From contig JAICRS010000076.1 in assembly GCA_025966335.1 (NCBI GenBank), positions 1-11,988 on the forward strand: 11,988 bases of DNA. Reading direction: 5' to 3'. The notes under the pieces were generated by a model. It saw nothing but the letters and a program-made list of their open reading frames with translations, did not search any database and was not told where the DNA came from. The first letter of the stretch is position 1. The number at the start of each line of letters is the position of its first letter. The position numbers were made by a program, and so were the translations under genes. This document shows, in pieces, positions 1-8,014 of this stretch. The stretch is from Nocardioidaceae bacterium. Lineage in GTDB: Bacteria > Actinomycetota > Actinomycetes > Propionibacteriales > Nocardioidaceae.

Positions 1-86
1 GAGCCGCGGAGCATCGACCCCCTGCCGGGAAACCGCACAACCCGCTTCTTCACCTGCCCGCATCCCGACCGTGAAGAAGTTGCTTC

Positions 87-152
87 TCACCGGCGAAAAG
101 AGCGCGTTTCACCGGCGAAAAGAGCGCGTTTCACCGGCGAAAAGAGCGCGTC
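87..152. repeat. three tandem 22-bp repeats with palindromic core
   Basis: Three head-to-tail copies of a 22-bp unit (TCACCGGCGAAAAGAGCGCG plus two bases) lie at 87-108, 109-130 and 131-152. The first two are identical and the third differs only at its last base. At the unit junctions the sequence TTTCACCGGCGAAA (107-120 and 129-142; the first copy begins TCTC) is a nearly perfect palindrome, TTTCRCCGGYGAAA, with one mismatched pair. A period of 22 bp is close to two helical turns, so the cores would lie on the same DNA face. The array sits 42 bp beyond the gatB stop. I see no convincing gene in 1-194: short frames cross it but none resembles a known protein. It could be an operator array, an intergenic repeat family, or a replication slip product. 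Confidence 0.85.
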
Positions 153-194
153 TCAACGGAAGGGTGGGGTGGGATCGGAGGAGGCTGGGGGGAA

Positions 195-1718
195 TCAGGA
201 GAGCTTGGCGAGGATCAGCTCGCGGACGCGGCCGGCGTCGGCCTGTCCGCGCATCTCCTTCATCACCGCTCCGATCAGCGCGCCCGCGGCGGCGACCTTG
301 CCGTCCCGGATCTTGTCCGCGACGTCGGGGTTCGCCTCGATCGCCCGGTCCACCGCCTCGGACAGCGCGCCCTCGTCGGAGACCACGGCGAGCCCGCGGG
401 CGGCGACCACCTCGTCGGGCGTTCCCTCACCCGCGAGTACCCCGTCGAACACCTGCCGGGCCAGCTTGTCGTTGATCTTGCCCTCGTCGACCAGCGCCTG
501 GACCCGCGCGACCTCGGCCGGCGTGACCGGCAGCTCGGCGATGTCGACGCCCTGCTCGTTGGCGCGACGGGCCATCTCCGAGAGCCACCACTTGCGCGCG
601 GCCGCCGGCGAGGCGCCCGCGGCGATCGTCTCCTCGACCAGGCTCAACGCACCCGCGCCGACGGTGTCGCGCATCTCGAGGTCGCTGAAGCCCCACTCCT
701 GCTGGAGCCGGGCACGACGCTCCCGCGGTGGCTCGGGGAGCTCGGACTTGAGCCGGTCCACCCAGTCCCGCGACGGCGCGATCGGCACCAGGTCCGGCTC
801 CGGGAAGTACCGGTAGTCCTCGGCGTCGGACTTCTCCCGCCCGGAGGTGGTGACCCCCGTGTCCTCGTGCCAGTGCCGCGTCTCCTGTGTGATCGAGCCA
901 CCGTCGGCCAGCAACGCGGCCTGCCGGCCGATCTCGTAACGGACCGCACGCTCCACCGAGCGCAGCGAGTTCACGTTCTTCGTCTCGGTGCGGGTGCCGA
1001 GCTTCTCCTGGCCGTGCGGGCGCAGCGACAGGTTCACGTCGCAGCGCATCGAGCCCTGCTCCATCCGGACGTCGGACACCCCGAGGCCGAGCAGCAGCTC
1101 CCGCAGGTGCGCCACGTAGGCCTTCGCCACCAGCGGCGCCTTGTCCCCGGTGCCCTCGATCGGCTTGGTCACGATCTCGATCAAGGGGATGCCGGCACGG
1201 TTGTAGTCGACCAGCGAGTAGTCCGCGCCGTGGATCCGGCCGGAGGTCCCGACGTGCAGCGACTTGCCGGTGTCCTCCTCCATGTGCGCGCGCTCGATCT
1301 CCACCCGAAAAACCTCGGAACCGTCCGCAGTGTCGACAGTGACCTCGGTGAACCCCTCGAACGCGATCGGCTCGTCGTACTGCGAGGTCTGGAAGTTCTT
1401 CGGCATGTCCGGGTAGAAGTAGTTCTTCCGGGCGAACCGGCACCACTCGGCGATCTCGCAGTTGAGTGCGAGCCCGATCCGCATCGCGGACTCGACGGCC
1501 TTCCCGTTGACCACCGGCATCGCCCCGGGCAGGCCGAGGCATACCGGGCAGACCTGGGTGTTCGGCTCGGCACCGAACTCGGTCGGGCAGCCGCAGAACA
1601 TCTTCGAGGCGGTGTTCAGCTCGACGTGCACCTCGAGGCCCATCACCGGGTCGAACCGTTCCAGCGCCTCGTCGTACGACATCACCTTCGGTGCCGTCGC
1701 GGAACCCACAGCGCTCAT
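195..1718 (-). CDS. gatB: Asp-tRNA(Asn)/Glu-tRNA(Gln) amidotransferase subunit B
   Basis: This is the tRNA-binding and kinase-like subunit of cytoplasmic GatCAB, which converts Glu-tRNA(Gln) to Gln-tRNA(Gln) and, where needed, Asp-tRNA(Asn) to Asn-tRNA(Asn). The 507-residue product has the usual family length. Visible hallmarks are GLEVHVEL (27-34), a zinc-type cysteine set C42, C44, C57 and C60, the ARKNYFYPDMPKNFQ stretch of the cradle domain, DYNRAGIPLIEIVTKP, and a C-terminal helical YqeY-like tail ending in RELILAKLS. The start at 1718 is chosen because its ATG overlaps the gatA stop as ATGA and is preceded by AGGGGAG at good spacing. A longer frame from 1769 would add 17 Arg/Ala-rich residues that run into gatA and have no family support. 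It is the last gene of the gatCAB operon. Confidence 0.97.
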   Translation of the reverse strand: MSAVGSATAPKVMSYDEALERFDPVMGLEVHVELNTASKMFCGCPTEFGAEPNTQVCPVCLGLPGAMPVVNGKAVESAMRIGLALNCEIAEWCRFARKNYFYPDMPKNFQTSQYDEPIAFEGFTEVTVDTADGSEVFRVEIERAHMEEDTGKSLHVGTSGRIHGADYSLVDYNRAGIPLIEIVTKPIEGTGDKAPLVAKAYVAHLRELLLGLGVSDVRMEQGSMRCDVNLSLRPHGQEKLGTRTETKNVNSLRSVERAVRYEIGRQAALLADGGSITQETRHWHEDTGVTTSGREKSDAEDYRYFPEPDLVPIAPSRDWVDRLKSELPEPPRERRARLQQEWGFSDLEMRDTVGAGALSLVEETIAAGASPAAARKWWLSEMARRANEQGVDIAELPVTPAEVARVQALVDEGKINDKLARQVFDGVLAGEGTPDEVVAARGLAVVSDEGALSEAVDRAIEANPDVADKIRDGKVAAAGALIGAVMKEMRGQADAGRVRELILAKLS

Positions 1719-3238
1719 CGCGCACTCCCCTGCAGCTCGGGCGCGTTCTCGAGCAGCGCGCCTCCCCACTTCTTCGTCAACAGCGTCTCGAGCGCCGCAC
1801 CCACCCGGTACAACCGGTCGTCGGCCATCGCCGGGGCGAGGATCTGGAAACCGGCCGGCAGCCCGTCCTCGTCGGCGAGTCCACTGGGCAGCGACAGCCC
1901 GGGCACGCCGGCGAGGTTCGCGGGGATCGTCGCGATGTCGTTGAGGTACATCGACACCGGGTCGTCCACCTTCTCGCCGAGACGGAACGCGGTGGTCGGT
2001 GCGGTCGGAGAGACGAGTACGTCGACCTGGCCGAATGCGGCCTCGAAGTCGCGGCTGATCAAGGTCCGTACCTTCTGGGCCTGCCCGTAGTAGGCGTCGT
2101 AGTAGCCGCTCGACAGCGCGTAGGTGCCGAGGATGATCCGGCGCTTGACCTCGTCACCGAAGCCGGCGTCACGGGAGGCCCGCATCACCTCTTCGGCGCT
2201 CGGGTTCTCCACGCCGTCGGGCAGCACGCGGAGCCCGTAACGCATCGCGTCGAACTTGGCCAGGTTGGAGGACGCCTCGCTCGGCAGGATCAGGTAGTAG
2301 GCAGCGAGCGCGTGCACGAAGCTGGGGCAGGAGACCTCCACGACCGTGGCGCCGGCGTCCACCAGGAGCTGCACCGACTCGTCGAAGCGGGCCCGCACAC
2401 CGGCCTGGTAGCCCTCGCCACCGAGTTCCTTGACAACACCGATCCGCACCCCGCTCATGTCGCCGGAGGAGCCCTGCCTCGCGGCGTCGACGAGCGCGGG
2501 CAACGGCTGGTCGATGGAGGTGGAGTCGCGCGGGTCGTGCCCGCCGATCACCTCGTGCAGCAGCGCGGAGTCGAGGATGGTGCGGGTCACCGGGCCGGCC
2601 TGGTCCAGCGAGTTCGCCAGCGCGACGAGGCCGTAACGCGAGACACCGCCGAAGGTCGGCTTCACCCCGACCGTGCCGGTCACCGCACCGGGCTGGCGGA
2701 TCGAGCCGCCGGTGTCGGTGCCGATCGCCAGCGGCGCCTCGAACGCGGCGACCGCCGCGGCCGAGCCACCTCCCGAACCGCCGGGGATCCGGTCCAGGTC
2801 CCACGGGTTGCGGGTCGGGCCGTAGGCGGAGTGCTCGGTGGACGACCCCATCGCGAACTCGTCCATGTTGGTCTTGCCGAGGATCGGCAGGCCGGCGTCC
2901 TTCAGCCGGGCGACGACGGTGGCGTCGTACGGCGGCACCCAGCCCTCGAGGATCTTCGACCCGCACGTGGTCGGCAACCCGACGGTGGTGAGGATGTCCT
3001 TGACCGCGATCGGCACCCCGTCCAGGGCCGACGCGGGCCGACCCGCGGCGCGGCGTTCGTCGGCGGCGCGGGCCGCGGCCAGCGCACCCTCGGCGTCGAC
3101 GTGCAGAAACGCGTGCACGCTCCCGTCGACATCCTCGATCCGGGCGAGGTGTGCCTCGGTGATCTCGGCGGAGGTCGTGTCGCCGGCGGCGAGTGCGTCC
3201 GCGAGCTCGGCGGCGGTACGACGGGTGAGGTCGCTCAT
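1715..3238 (-). CDS. gatA: Asp-tRNA(Asn)/Glu-tRNA(Gln) amidotransferase subunit A
   Basis: This is the glutaminase (amidase-signature) subunit of GatCAB; it releases ammonia from glutamine, which is channelled to GatB. The product has 507 residues. The Ser-cisSer-Lys triad can be placed at K80 (GVPIAVKDIL), S155 (first Ser of PGGSGGGS) and S179 (DTGGSIRQP). The second Ser of the usual GGSSGGS is Gly here, a variant I recall from other actinobacterial GatA proteins, so it is not a sign of inactivation. The start at 3238 forms an ATGA overlap with the gatC stop, and the gene stop forms another with gatB, suggesting translational coupling along the operon. The open frame continues upstream to 3568 but reads through gatC in the wrong frame. 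Confidence 0.97.
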   Translation of the reverse strand: MSDLTRRTAAELADALAAGDTTSAEITEAHLARIEDVDGSVHAFLHVDAEGALAAARAADERRAAGRPASALDGVPIAVKDILTTVGLPTTCGSKILEGWVPPYDATVVARLKDAGLPILGKTNMDEFAMGSSTEHSAYGPTRNPWDLDRIPGGSGGGSAAAVAAFEAPLAIGTDTGGSIRQPGAVTGTVGVKPTFGGVSRYGLVALANSLDQAGPVTRTILDSALLHEVIGGHDPRDSTSIDQPLPALVDAARQGSSGDMSGVRIGVVKELGGEGYQAGVRARFDESVQLLVDAGATVVEVSCPSFVHALAAYYLILPSEASSNLAKFDAMRYGLRVLPDGVENPSAEEVMRASRDAGFGDEVKRRIILGTYALSSGYYDAYYGQAQKVRTLISRDFEAAFGQVDVLVSPTAPTTAFRLGEKVDDPVSMYLNDIATIPANLAGVPGLSLPSGLADEDGLPAGFQILAPAMADDRLYRVGAALETLLTKKWGGALLENAPELQGSAR

Positions 3239-3534
3239 GCTTCCTCCCCGAGGATCCTGGGGACACTGAACCGCTGCTGCTCGACCTCGGGGGCGCCGGA
3301 GAGCGCCTCCTCCGCGGTGAGGCCGGGGCGCACCTCGTCCTCGCGGAACACGTTGGTCAGCGGCAGCGCGTGCGAGGTCGGCGGCACGTCGTCGGCAGCC
3401 ACCTCGCTGATCGACTTGATCGAGTCGAGGATCACGGCGAGCTGCGGCGCCAGGTGGTCGAGCTCGGCGTCGGACAGGTCGATCCGCGCCAGGTCGGCCA
3501 GGTGGGCCACCTCTTCGCGGGTGATGTCGGGCAT
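3235..3534 (-). CDS. gatC: Asp-tRNA(Asn)/Glu-tRNA(Gln) amidotransferase subunit C
   Basis: GatC is the small subunit that wraps around GatA and holds the GatA-GatB interface. The 99-residue product has the usual length. It shows the family pattern: an N-terminal helix (REEVAHLADLARIDLSDAEL), a second helix ending near ILDSIKSISEVAADDVPPT, then the extended tail with LTNVFREDEVRPGLTAEEAL and the ending GAPEVEQQRFSVPRIL. The start at 3534 is preceded by AGGGGA seven bases upstream. It is the first gene of the minus-strand gatCAB operon and ends in an ATGA overlap with gatA. Confidence 0.96.
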   Translation of the reverse strand: MPDITREEVAHLADLARIDLSDAELDHLAPQLAVILDSIKSISEVAADDVPPTSHALPLTNVFREDEVRPGLTAEEALSGAPEVEQQRFSVPRILGEEA

Positions 3535-3570
3535 GAAGCAGTCCCCTACACGGTCGGGTTGGAAGCAACC

Positions 3571-3576
3571 ATCCTA
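3571..3576 (-). promoter_or_regulatory. possible -10 element of gatCAB
   Basis: Read on the minus strand this is TAGGAT, a reasonable TAnnnT-type -10 for an actinobacterial housekeeping sigma factor, about 37 bases before the gatC start. No convincing -35 is seen at 17-18 bp, which is common in these genomes. Weak call based on position and match only. Confidence 0.3.
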
Positions 3577-3600
3577 TGGGTGTCGGGGATCCCGCTATTT

Positions 3601-3622
3601 GTCGGGCATGTGGACCCCCGAC
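3601..3622. promoter_or_regulatory. inverted repeat in the gatC/oxidoreductase intergenic region
   Basis: GTCGGG (3601-3606) and CCCGAC (3617-3622) form a 6-bp inverted repeat with a 10-bp gap, midway between the divergent gatC and oxidoreductase genes. A further GGGATCCC palindrome lies at 3586-3593. The spacing suits a dimeric regulator, but in GC-rich DNA a 6-bp match can be chance. The regulator, if any, is unknown. Confidence 0.25.
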
Positions 3623-3727
3623 TATGGGGTCAATCGCCCATCCGAGTCATTGCAGTGCACAGGCATCAGGCGTTACGTGGGCCGAGGAAGTCAGCGACCA
3701 GACCACACCTGGGAGGGGTGGAACGCA

Positions 3728-5158
3728 ATGACCGACCTCACCACAAGCCAGCCCGTACTCGAGCTCAGCGCCGAGTTCCGGGGGGAGACCATCACACCGC
3801 AGGACCCGGACTTCGACCGGGCTCGCGCGGTCTACAACGGGGGCATCGACCGGCGACCGGCCGTGATCGTCCGGCCCACCGGAGCCGCGGACGTGATGGA
3901 CGCGGTCAACTACGCCCGCACCGCGCAGCTGCCGCTCTCCGTGCGTTGCGGCGGCCACAGCATCGCCGGCACCTCGATCTGCGAGGGTGGCGTGCTCATC
4001 GACCTGTCCAGCCTCAAGGGCGTGCACGTCGACCCCGACCGCGGCACCGCCCTCGCGCAGGCCGGCGTGCTCTGGGGCGAGTACGACCGGGAGACCCAGC
4101 TCTACGGCCGGGCGACTCCCGGCGGTCGGGTGACCACCACCGGCCTCGGCGGCTTCACCCTCGGCGGCGGCTACGGCTGGCTGTCCGCCAAGTACGGGCT
4201 CACCTGCGACAACCTCGTCGCCGCCGACATCGTGACCGCGGACGGTCGGCTCGTGCACGTCAGCGAGGACCAGAACCCGGACCTGCTCTGGGGTCTGCGC
4301 GGCGCCGGCGCGAACTTCGGCGTGGTCACGTCTTACGAGCTCAGGGTGCACGAGATCCCGCCGCTGCTGCTGGCCGGAATGCTGGTGCTGCCCAACCAGG
4401 ACGCCGGCGGCTTCGCCCGCGCCTACCGCGACCACGTGGAGCAGGCACCGGACGAGCTCGGCACCGGTATGGTCACGGTCCTGGCGCCGCCGGAGGAGTT
4501 CGTCCCGCCGGAGCTCGTCGGCAAGCCGGTGGTCGCGCTGGTGGTCGCCTACGTCGGTGACCCGGCGGAGGCGGTCGAAGCGGTGGCCCCGTTGCGGGAA
4601 CTGGCGGCGGGCGGCGTCGACCTCCTCCAGCCGATGCCCTACACGGCACTCCAGGCGATGATCGACGGCTTCGCCCCGAAGGGATGGCTGAACTACCACC
4701 GCGGCATGCACCTGTCCCGGCTCAGCGACGACGTGATCGACGACTACCTGGAGGTCGGGAAGACGATCCACTCACCGATGACCCAGGGCGTGATGTTCCG
4801 CAACGGCGGCGCGATCAGCCGGGTCCCGGAGGACGCCACCGCGGCCGGGCACCGCGCCGCTCCCTACATGGCGCACCCGATCGCGGCCTGGAACACTCCG
4901 GACCAGACCGACTACGAGATGGACTGGGTACGCCGGTTCAGCGCGGCCGTCGAGCCGGACCGGACCGGCGGTGTCTACCTCAACTTCGAGCCGGGCACCA
5001 CGACCGCCGACGTGGTCTCCGGGTTCGGCGAGGACAAGTACGCCCGGCTGGTCGCACTGAAGGACCAGTGGGACCCGACGAACCTGTTCCGGTCCAACCA
5101 CAACATCGCGCCGACCGGGTGGGAACCGGTCACGATCCCGCAGCAGGCCACTCGCTGA
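3728..5158 (+). CDS. FAD-binding oxidoreductase, berberine-bridge/6-hydroxynicotine oxidase type
   Basis: This is a flavin oxidase of the VAO/PCMH superfamily with an N-terminal FAD-binding domain (about 40-180) and a C-terminal BBE motif (417-462, with DPTNLF at 449-454). Substrate is unknown; relatives oxidise alcohols, sugars or amines using oxygen. H77 in VRCGGHS is the expected covalent 8alpha-histidyl FAD site, followed by GGGYG at 146-150. The position that carries the second FAD-linking Cys in bicovalent plant enzymes is Gly (G139), so single attachment is inferred. No signal peptide is visible, so it is probably cytoplasmic. The 476-residue length is normal. The start at 3728 follows GGAGGGG with 9-bp spacing and fits where homology begins; the much longer upstream frame is antisense to gat genes. 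Its last 29 bases overlap the end of convergent ligA. In mycobacteria this slot holds an ACT-domain gene. Confidence 0.9.
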   Translation: MTDLTTSQPVLELSAEFRGETITPQDPDFDRARAVYNGGIDRRPAVIVRPTGAADVMDAVNYARTAQLPLSVRCGGHSIAGTSICEGGVLIDLSSLKGVHVDPDRGTALAQAGVLWGEYDRETQLYGRATPGGRVTTTGLGGFTLGGGYGWLSAKYGLTCDNLVAADIVTADGRLVHVSEDQNPDLLWGLRGAGANFGVVTSYELRVHEIPPLLLAGMLVLPNQDAGGFARAYRDHVEQAPDELGTGMVTVLAPPEEFVPPELVGKPVVALVVAYVGDPAEAVEAVAPLRELAAGGVDLLQPMPYTALQAMIDGFAPKGWLNYHRGMHLSRLSDDVIDDYLEVGKTIHSPMTQGVMFRNGGAISRVPEDATAAGHRAAPYMAHPIAAWNTPDQTDYEMDWVRRFSAAVEPDRTGGVYLNFEPGTTTADVVSGFGEDKYARLVALKDQWDPTNLFRSNHNIAPTGWEPVTIPQQATR

Positions 5159-7289
5159 CCTGGGCGACCTGCCGGGCGTCGTCCGGGCCGTCGGTGAGCA
5201 GCACCTTGAACCCGTCCTCGTCGAGGACCGGCACCTTCAGGGAGACCGCCTTGTCGTACTTCGACCCGGGTGAGTCGCCGACGACGACGAAGTCGGTCTT
5301 CTTCGACACCGAGGAGGCGGCCTTCCCCCCGCGGGCGAGGATCGCCTCCTTGGCCTGGTCGCGACTGAACTCGGTCAACGAGCCGGTGACCACGATGCTC
5401 ATCCCCTCCAGGGTGCGCGGCGTCGACTCGTCGACCTGGTCCTCCAGGGTGACGCCGGCGGCGCGCCACTTGCCGACCACGGACCGGTGCCAGTCGACGG
5501 CGAACCAGTCACGGACCGACTCTGCGATCGTCAGCCCGACACCCTCGGCGTTGGCGAGGTCCTCCAGCGAGGCCTGCTCGATGGCCTCCAGCGAGTGGAA
5601 CTCGGTGGCCAGCGCACGCGCGGCGGTCGGGCCGACGTGCCGGATGGAGAGCCCGACCAGAGCCCGCCACAGCGGCCGCTGTCGCGCCACCTCGAGGTTG
5701 GCCAGCAGCCGGGCGCCGTTCGCGGAGAGCACCTTCCCGTCGCCCTCTCCCTTCTTCGCGGCCCGGGTGAACATGGGCACCTTCAGCAGGTCGTCCTCGG
5801 TCAGCGAGAACAGGTCGCCCTCGTCCTCGATCACGCCGGCGTCGAGGAGCGCGACGGCCGCCTCGTAGCCGAGCACCTCGATGTCGAAGGAGCCACGGCC
5901 GGCGACGTGGTAGACCCGCTCCCGCAGCTGGGCCGGGCAGGATCGTGTGTTGGGACACCGGATGTCGGCGTCCCCCTCCTTCTGCGGAGCGAGCAGCGTG
6001 CCGCACTCGGGACAGTGCGTGGGCATCTCGAACTCGCGCTCGGTGCCGTCGCGCAGCTCCACGACCGGGCCGACGATCTCCGGGATCACGTCACCGGCCT
6101 TGCGCAGCACGACGGTGTCCCCGATCAGCACGCCCTTCCGCTTGACCTCCGAGGCGTTGTGCAGGGTGGCCATCTCCACGGTCGACCCGGAGACCTTGAT
6201 CGGCTGCATCACGCCGTACGGCGTGACCCGGCCGGTCCGGCCCACGTTGACCCGGATGTCGAGGAGCTTGGTGTTGACCTCCTCGGGCGGGTACTTGAAG
6301 GCGATCGCCCACCGCGGAGCGCGCGACGTCGACCCGAGCCGGCGCTGGAGCGTGACCTGGTCGACCTTGACCACGACCCCGTCGATCTCGTGCTCGACGT
6401 CGTGGCGGTGCTCGCCGTAGTAAGCGATGAACTCGTCGACCGCCTGCAGGTCCGGGACCACCTTCGCGCGTGCGCTGACCGGCAGGCCCCAGGTGTCGAG
6501 GGCTGCGTAGGACACCGACTGGCGCTCCGGCTGGAAGCCCTCGCGGTAACCGAGCCCGTGGCACACCATCGCCAGCGGTCGGGTCGCCGTCACCCGCGGG
6601 TCCTTCTGCCGCAGCGAACCCGCCGCCGCGTTGCGGGGATTCGCGAACGGCGACCTGCCGGCCTCGACCATGGCCTCGTTGAGCTTCTCGAACGCCGCGA
6701 CGGGGAGGAACACCTCGCCGCGGACCTCGACCCGCGCCGGCACCGGATACTCCTCCGTCCCGGTCAGCTTGTGCGGGATGTTGTCGATCGTGCGGACGTT
6801 GGGCGTGACGTCCTCACCGGTCCGGCCGTCGCCGCGCGTGGCACCGCGGACCAGGCGACCGTCCTCGTAGAGCAAGTTGATCGCCAGCCCGTCCACCTTC
6901 AGCTCGCACAGGAACTCCGCGCCCTGGACGCCCTCCCGGTCCAGCCGCGCCTTCCACGACTGCAGCTCCTCTGCGGAGAACGCGTTGTCGAGGCTCATCA
7001 TCTGCTCGAGGTGGTCGACCGGCGTGAAGTCGGTGGAGACCGCACCACCGACCTTCTGCGTCGGCGAGTCGGGAGTGCGCAGGTCGGGATACCGGTCCTC
7101 GAGCTCCTCGAGCCGATGCATCAGCGCGTCGAACTCCGCGTCCGACATCGTCGGCGCATCCTTGACGTAGTAGCGCCAGCGCGCCTCCTCCACCCGCTCG
7201 GCGATCTCGAGATGCTCCTCGCGGGCCTCGGGTGGCGCGGCCTCGACCGTGGCACCGGTCGTCTCGGGCAGCTCAGGAGTCTGCGTCAT
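5130..7289 (-). CDS. ligA: NAD-dependent DNA ligase
   Basis: LigA seals nicks in replication and repair, using NAD+ to adenylate itself. The 719-residue protein shows all domains in order: the N-terminal Ia domain (WRYYVKD near 38-44), the adenylation domain with catalytic K131 in KVDG, the NPRNAAAGSLRQ block (217-228) and FKYPPEE (331-337), then the OB fold, a zinc finger with C426, C429, C445 and C451, helix-hairpin-helix repeats (about 470-600), and a C-terminal BRCT domain (about 625-700, with VVTGSL and KYDKA). The start at 7289 is preferred because upstream Met codons (the 7460 frame and internal ones) add low-complexity sequence overlapping the divergent hydrolase. The ribosome site is weak (ATAGGG close to the ATG). 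It converges on the oxidoreductase gene with a 29-bp overlap. Confidence 0.97.
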   Translation of the reverse strand: MTQTPELPETTGATVEAAPPEAREEHLEIAERVEEARWRYYVKDAPTMSDAEFDALMHRLEELEDRYPDLRTPDSPTQKVGGAVSTDFTPVDHLEQMMSLDNAFSAEELQSWKARLDREGVQGAEFLCELKVDGLAINLLYEDGRLVRGATRGDGRTGEDVTPNVRTIDNIPHKLTGTEEYPVPARVEVRGEVFLPVAAFEKLNEAMVEAGRSPFANPRNAAAGSLRQKDPRVTATRPLAMVCHGLGYREGFQPERQSVSYAALDTWGLPVSARAKVVPDLQAVDEFIAYYGEHRHDVEHEIDGVVVKVDQVTLQRRLGSTSRAPRWAIAFKYPPEEVNTKLLDIRVNVGRTGRVTPYGVMQPIKVSGSTVEMATLHNASEVKRKGVLIGDTVVLRKAGDVIPEIVGPVVELRDGTEREFEMPTHCPECGTLLAPQKEGDADIRCPNTRSCPAQLRERVYHVAGRGSFDIEVLGYEAAVALLDAGVIEDEGDLFSLTEDDLLKVPMFTRAAKKGEGDGKVLSANGARLLANLEVARQRPLWRALVGLSIRHVGPTAARALATEFHSLEAIEQASLEDLANAEGVGLTIAESVRDWFAVDWHRSVVGKWRAAGVTLEDQVDESTPRTLEGMSIVVTGSLTEFSRDQAKEAILARGGKAASSVSKKTDFVVVGDSPGSKYDKAVSLKVPVLDEDGFKVLLTDGPDDARQVAQVSEWPAAGS

Positions 7290-7368
7290 GCGCCCTATCT
7301 TGCCGTGCAGCACCGACATCGTCGCGCCAGTACCCGACCCGGCTTGTCCGCCTTGAGAGGATTGAGCC

Positions 7369-8013
7369 ATGCCAGCGCCCCAGCTCACCCGCCGCGACGT
7401 CGACGGGGAACCCCGAGGCCTCGTCCTGATGCTGCACGGCGGCCGGGCGGACGGCCACACCCCGATCGACGACCGCAGTGCGTCGTGGCGCCGTTCGCGC
7501 TGGATGATGAGCCACGTCGAGGGTCGGCTGACCCGCGCCGGAGTCAGCGTGTGGCTGCTGCGCTACCAGGTCCGTGGCTGGAACGCCGGGGTCGCGTCCA
7601 CGCCGTCCCCGGTCCCCGATGCCACGTGGGCGCTCGACGAGGTCCGTCGCGAGCTCGGTGACCTGCCCGTCGTACTGCTCGGCCACTCGATGGGGGCTCG
7701 CACAGCCGTGGCGGTTGCCGACGACCCGTCGGTCACCGGGGTGGTCGCGTTGGCGCCCTGGCTGCCCGCCGGAGAGCCGGTCGGTGCGCTCGCCGGCAAG
7801 CACCTGGCCGCGGCGCACGGCCGGAACGACAAGATCACCTCGGCGCGGGCCACGCAGGAGTTCGTACGTCGGGCGGGGTCGGTCGCCGCGTCGACGGAGT
7901 ACCTCGACATGGGTCGCGCCGGCCACTACATGTTCCGCCGGATCCCGACCTGGAACGACTTCGCCGCCACCAGGTCACTGGCGTTCGTGCCGCAGCCGGC
8001 CGACCGTCCCTAG
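7369..8013 (+). CDS. small alpha/beta hydrolase
   Basis: This is a 214-residue cytoplasmic serine hydrolase of the alpha/beta-hydrolase fold; substrate unknown. Visible elements are the oxyanion motif LMLHGG (20-25), the nucleophile elbow GHSMG with S107, an acid in the HGRND motif (D154) and the catalytic His in GRAGHYM (H186), so the Ser-Asp-His triad is complete. The lid region is short. The ATG at 7369 follows GAGAGG with 8-bp spacing. It diverges from ligA across 79 bp and ends one base before the convergent lipoprotein gene, leaving no room for a separate terminator. It carries none of the local ECF-type promoter motif, so membership in the sigma-factor cassette is not supported. Confidence 0.88.
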   Translation: MPAPQLTRRDVDGEPRGLVLMLHGGRADGHTPIDDRSASWRRSRWMMSHVEGRLTRAGVSVWLLRYQVRGWNAGVASTPSPVPDATWALDEVRRELGDLPVVLLGHSMGARTAVAVADDPSVTGVVALAPWLPAGEPVGALAGKHLAAAHGRNDKITSARATQEFVRRAGSVAASTEYLDMGRAGHYMFRRIPTWNDFAATRSLAFVPQPADRP

Positions 8014-8014
8014 C

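Noticed and set aside
1..86. Possible end or start of a neighbouring gene
   Set aside because: Short open stretches exist on both strands, but none resembles a known protein and none has a clear ribosome site.
87..152. CRISPR array
   Set aside because: The 22-bp units are directly adjacent with no unique spacers, and no cas genes are present.
151..157. gatA triad loss because GGSSGGS reads GGSGGGS
   Set aside because: The cis-Ser is the first serine (S155), which is present; the changed position is not part of the triad.
867..2090. Plus-strand open frame of 407 residues
   Set aside because: It is a shadow of gatB and gatA on the opposite strand, rich in Arg, His and Val, with no recognisable domain.
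3569..3598. Further copy of the ECF-type motif before the oxidoreductase
   Set aside because: CCATCC and CCGCTAT are present, but the spacing is 17 bp and the second element has an extra base, so it does not match the three concordant sites.
1691..3727. Long plus-strand open frame leading into the oxidoreductase
   Set aside because: It is antisense to gatA and gatC, is low complexity, and has no family resemblance before 3728, where a ribosome site and homology begin.
7290..7460. Upstream start codons for ligA
   Set aside because: They would add up to 57 residues without family similarity, overlapping the hydrolase gene and its ribosome site.
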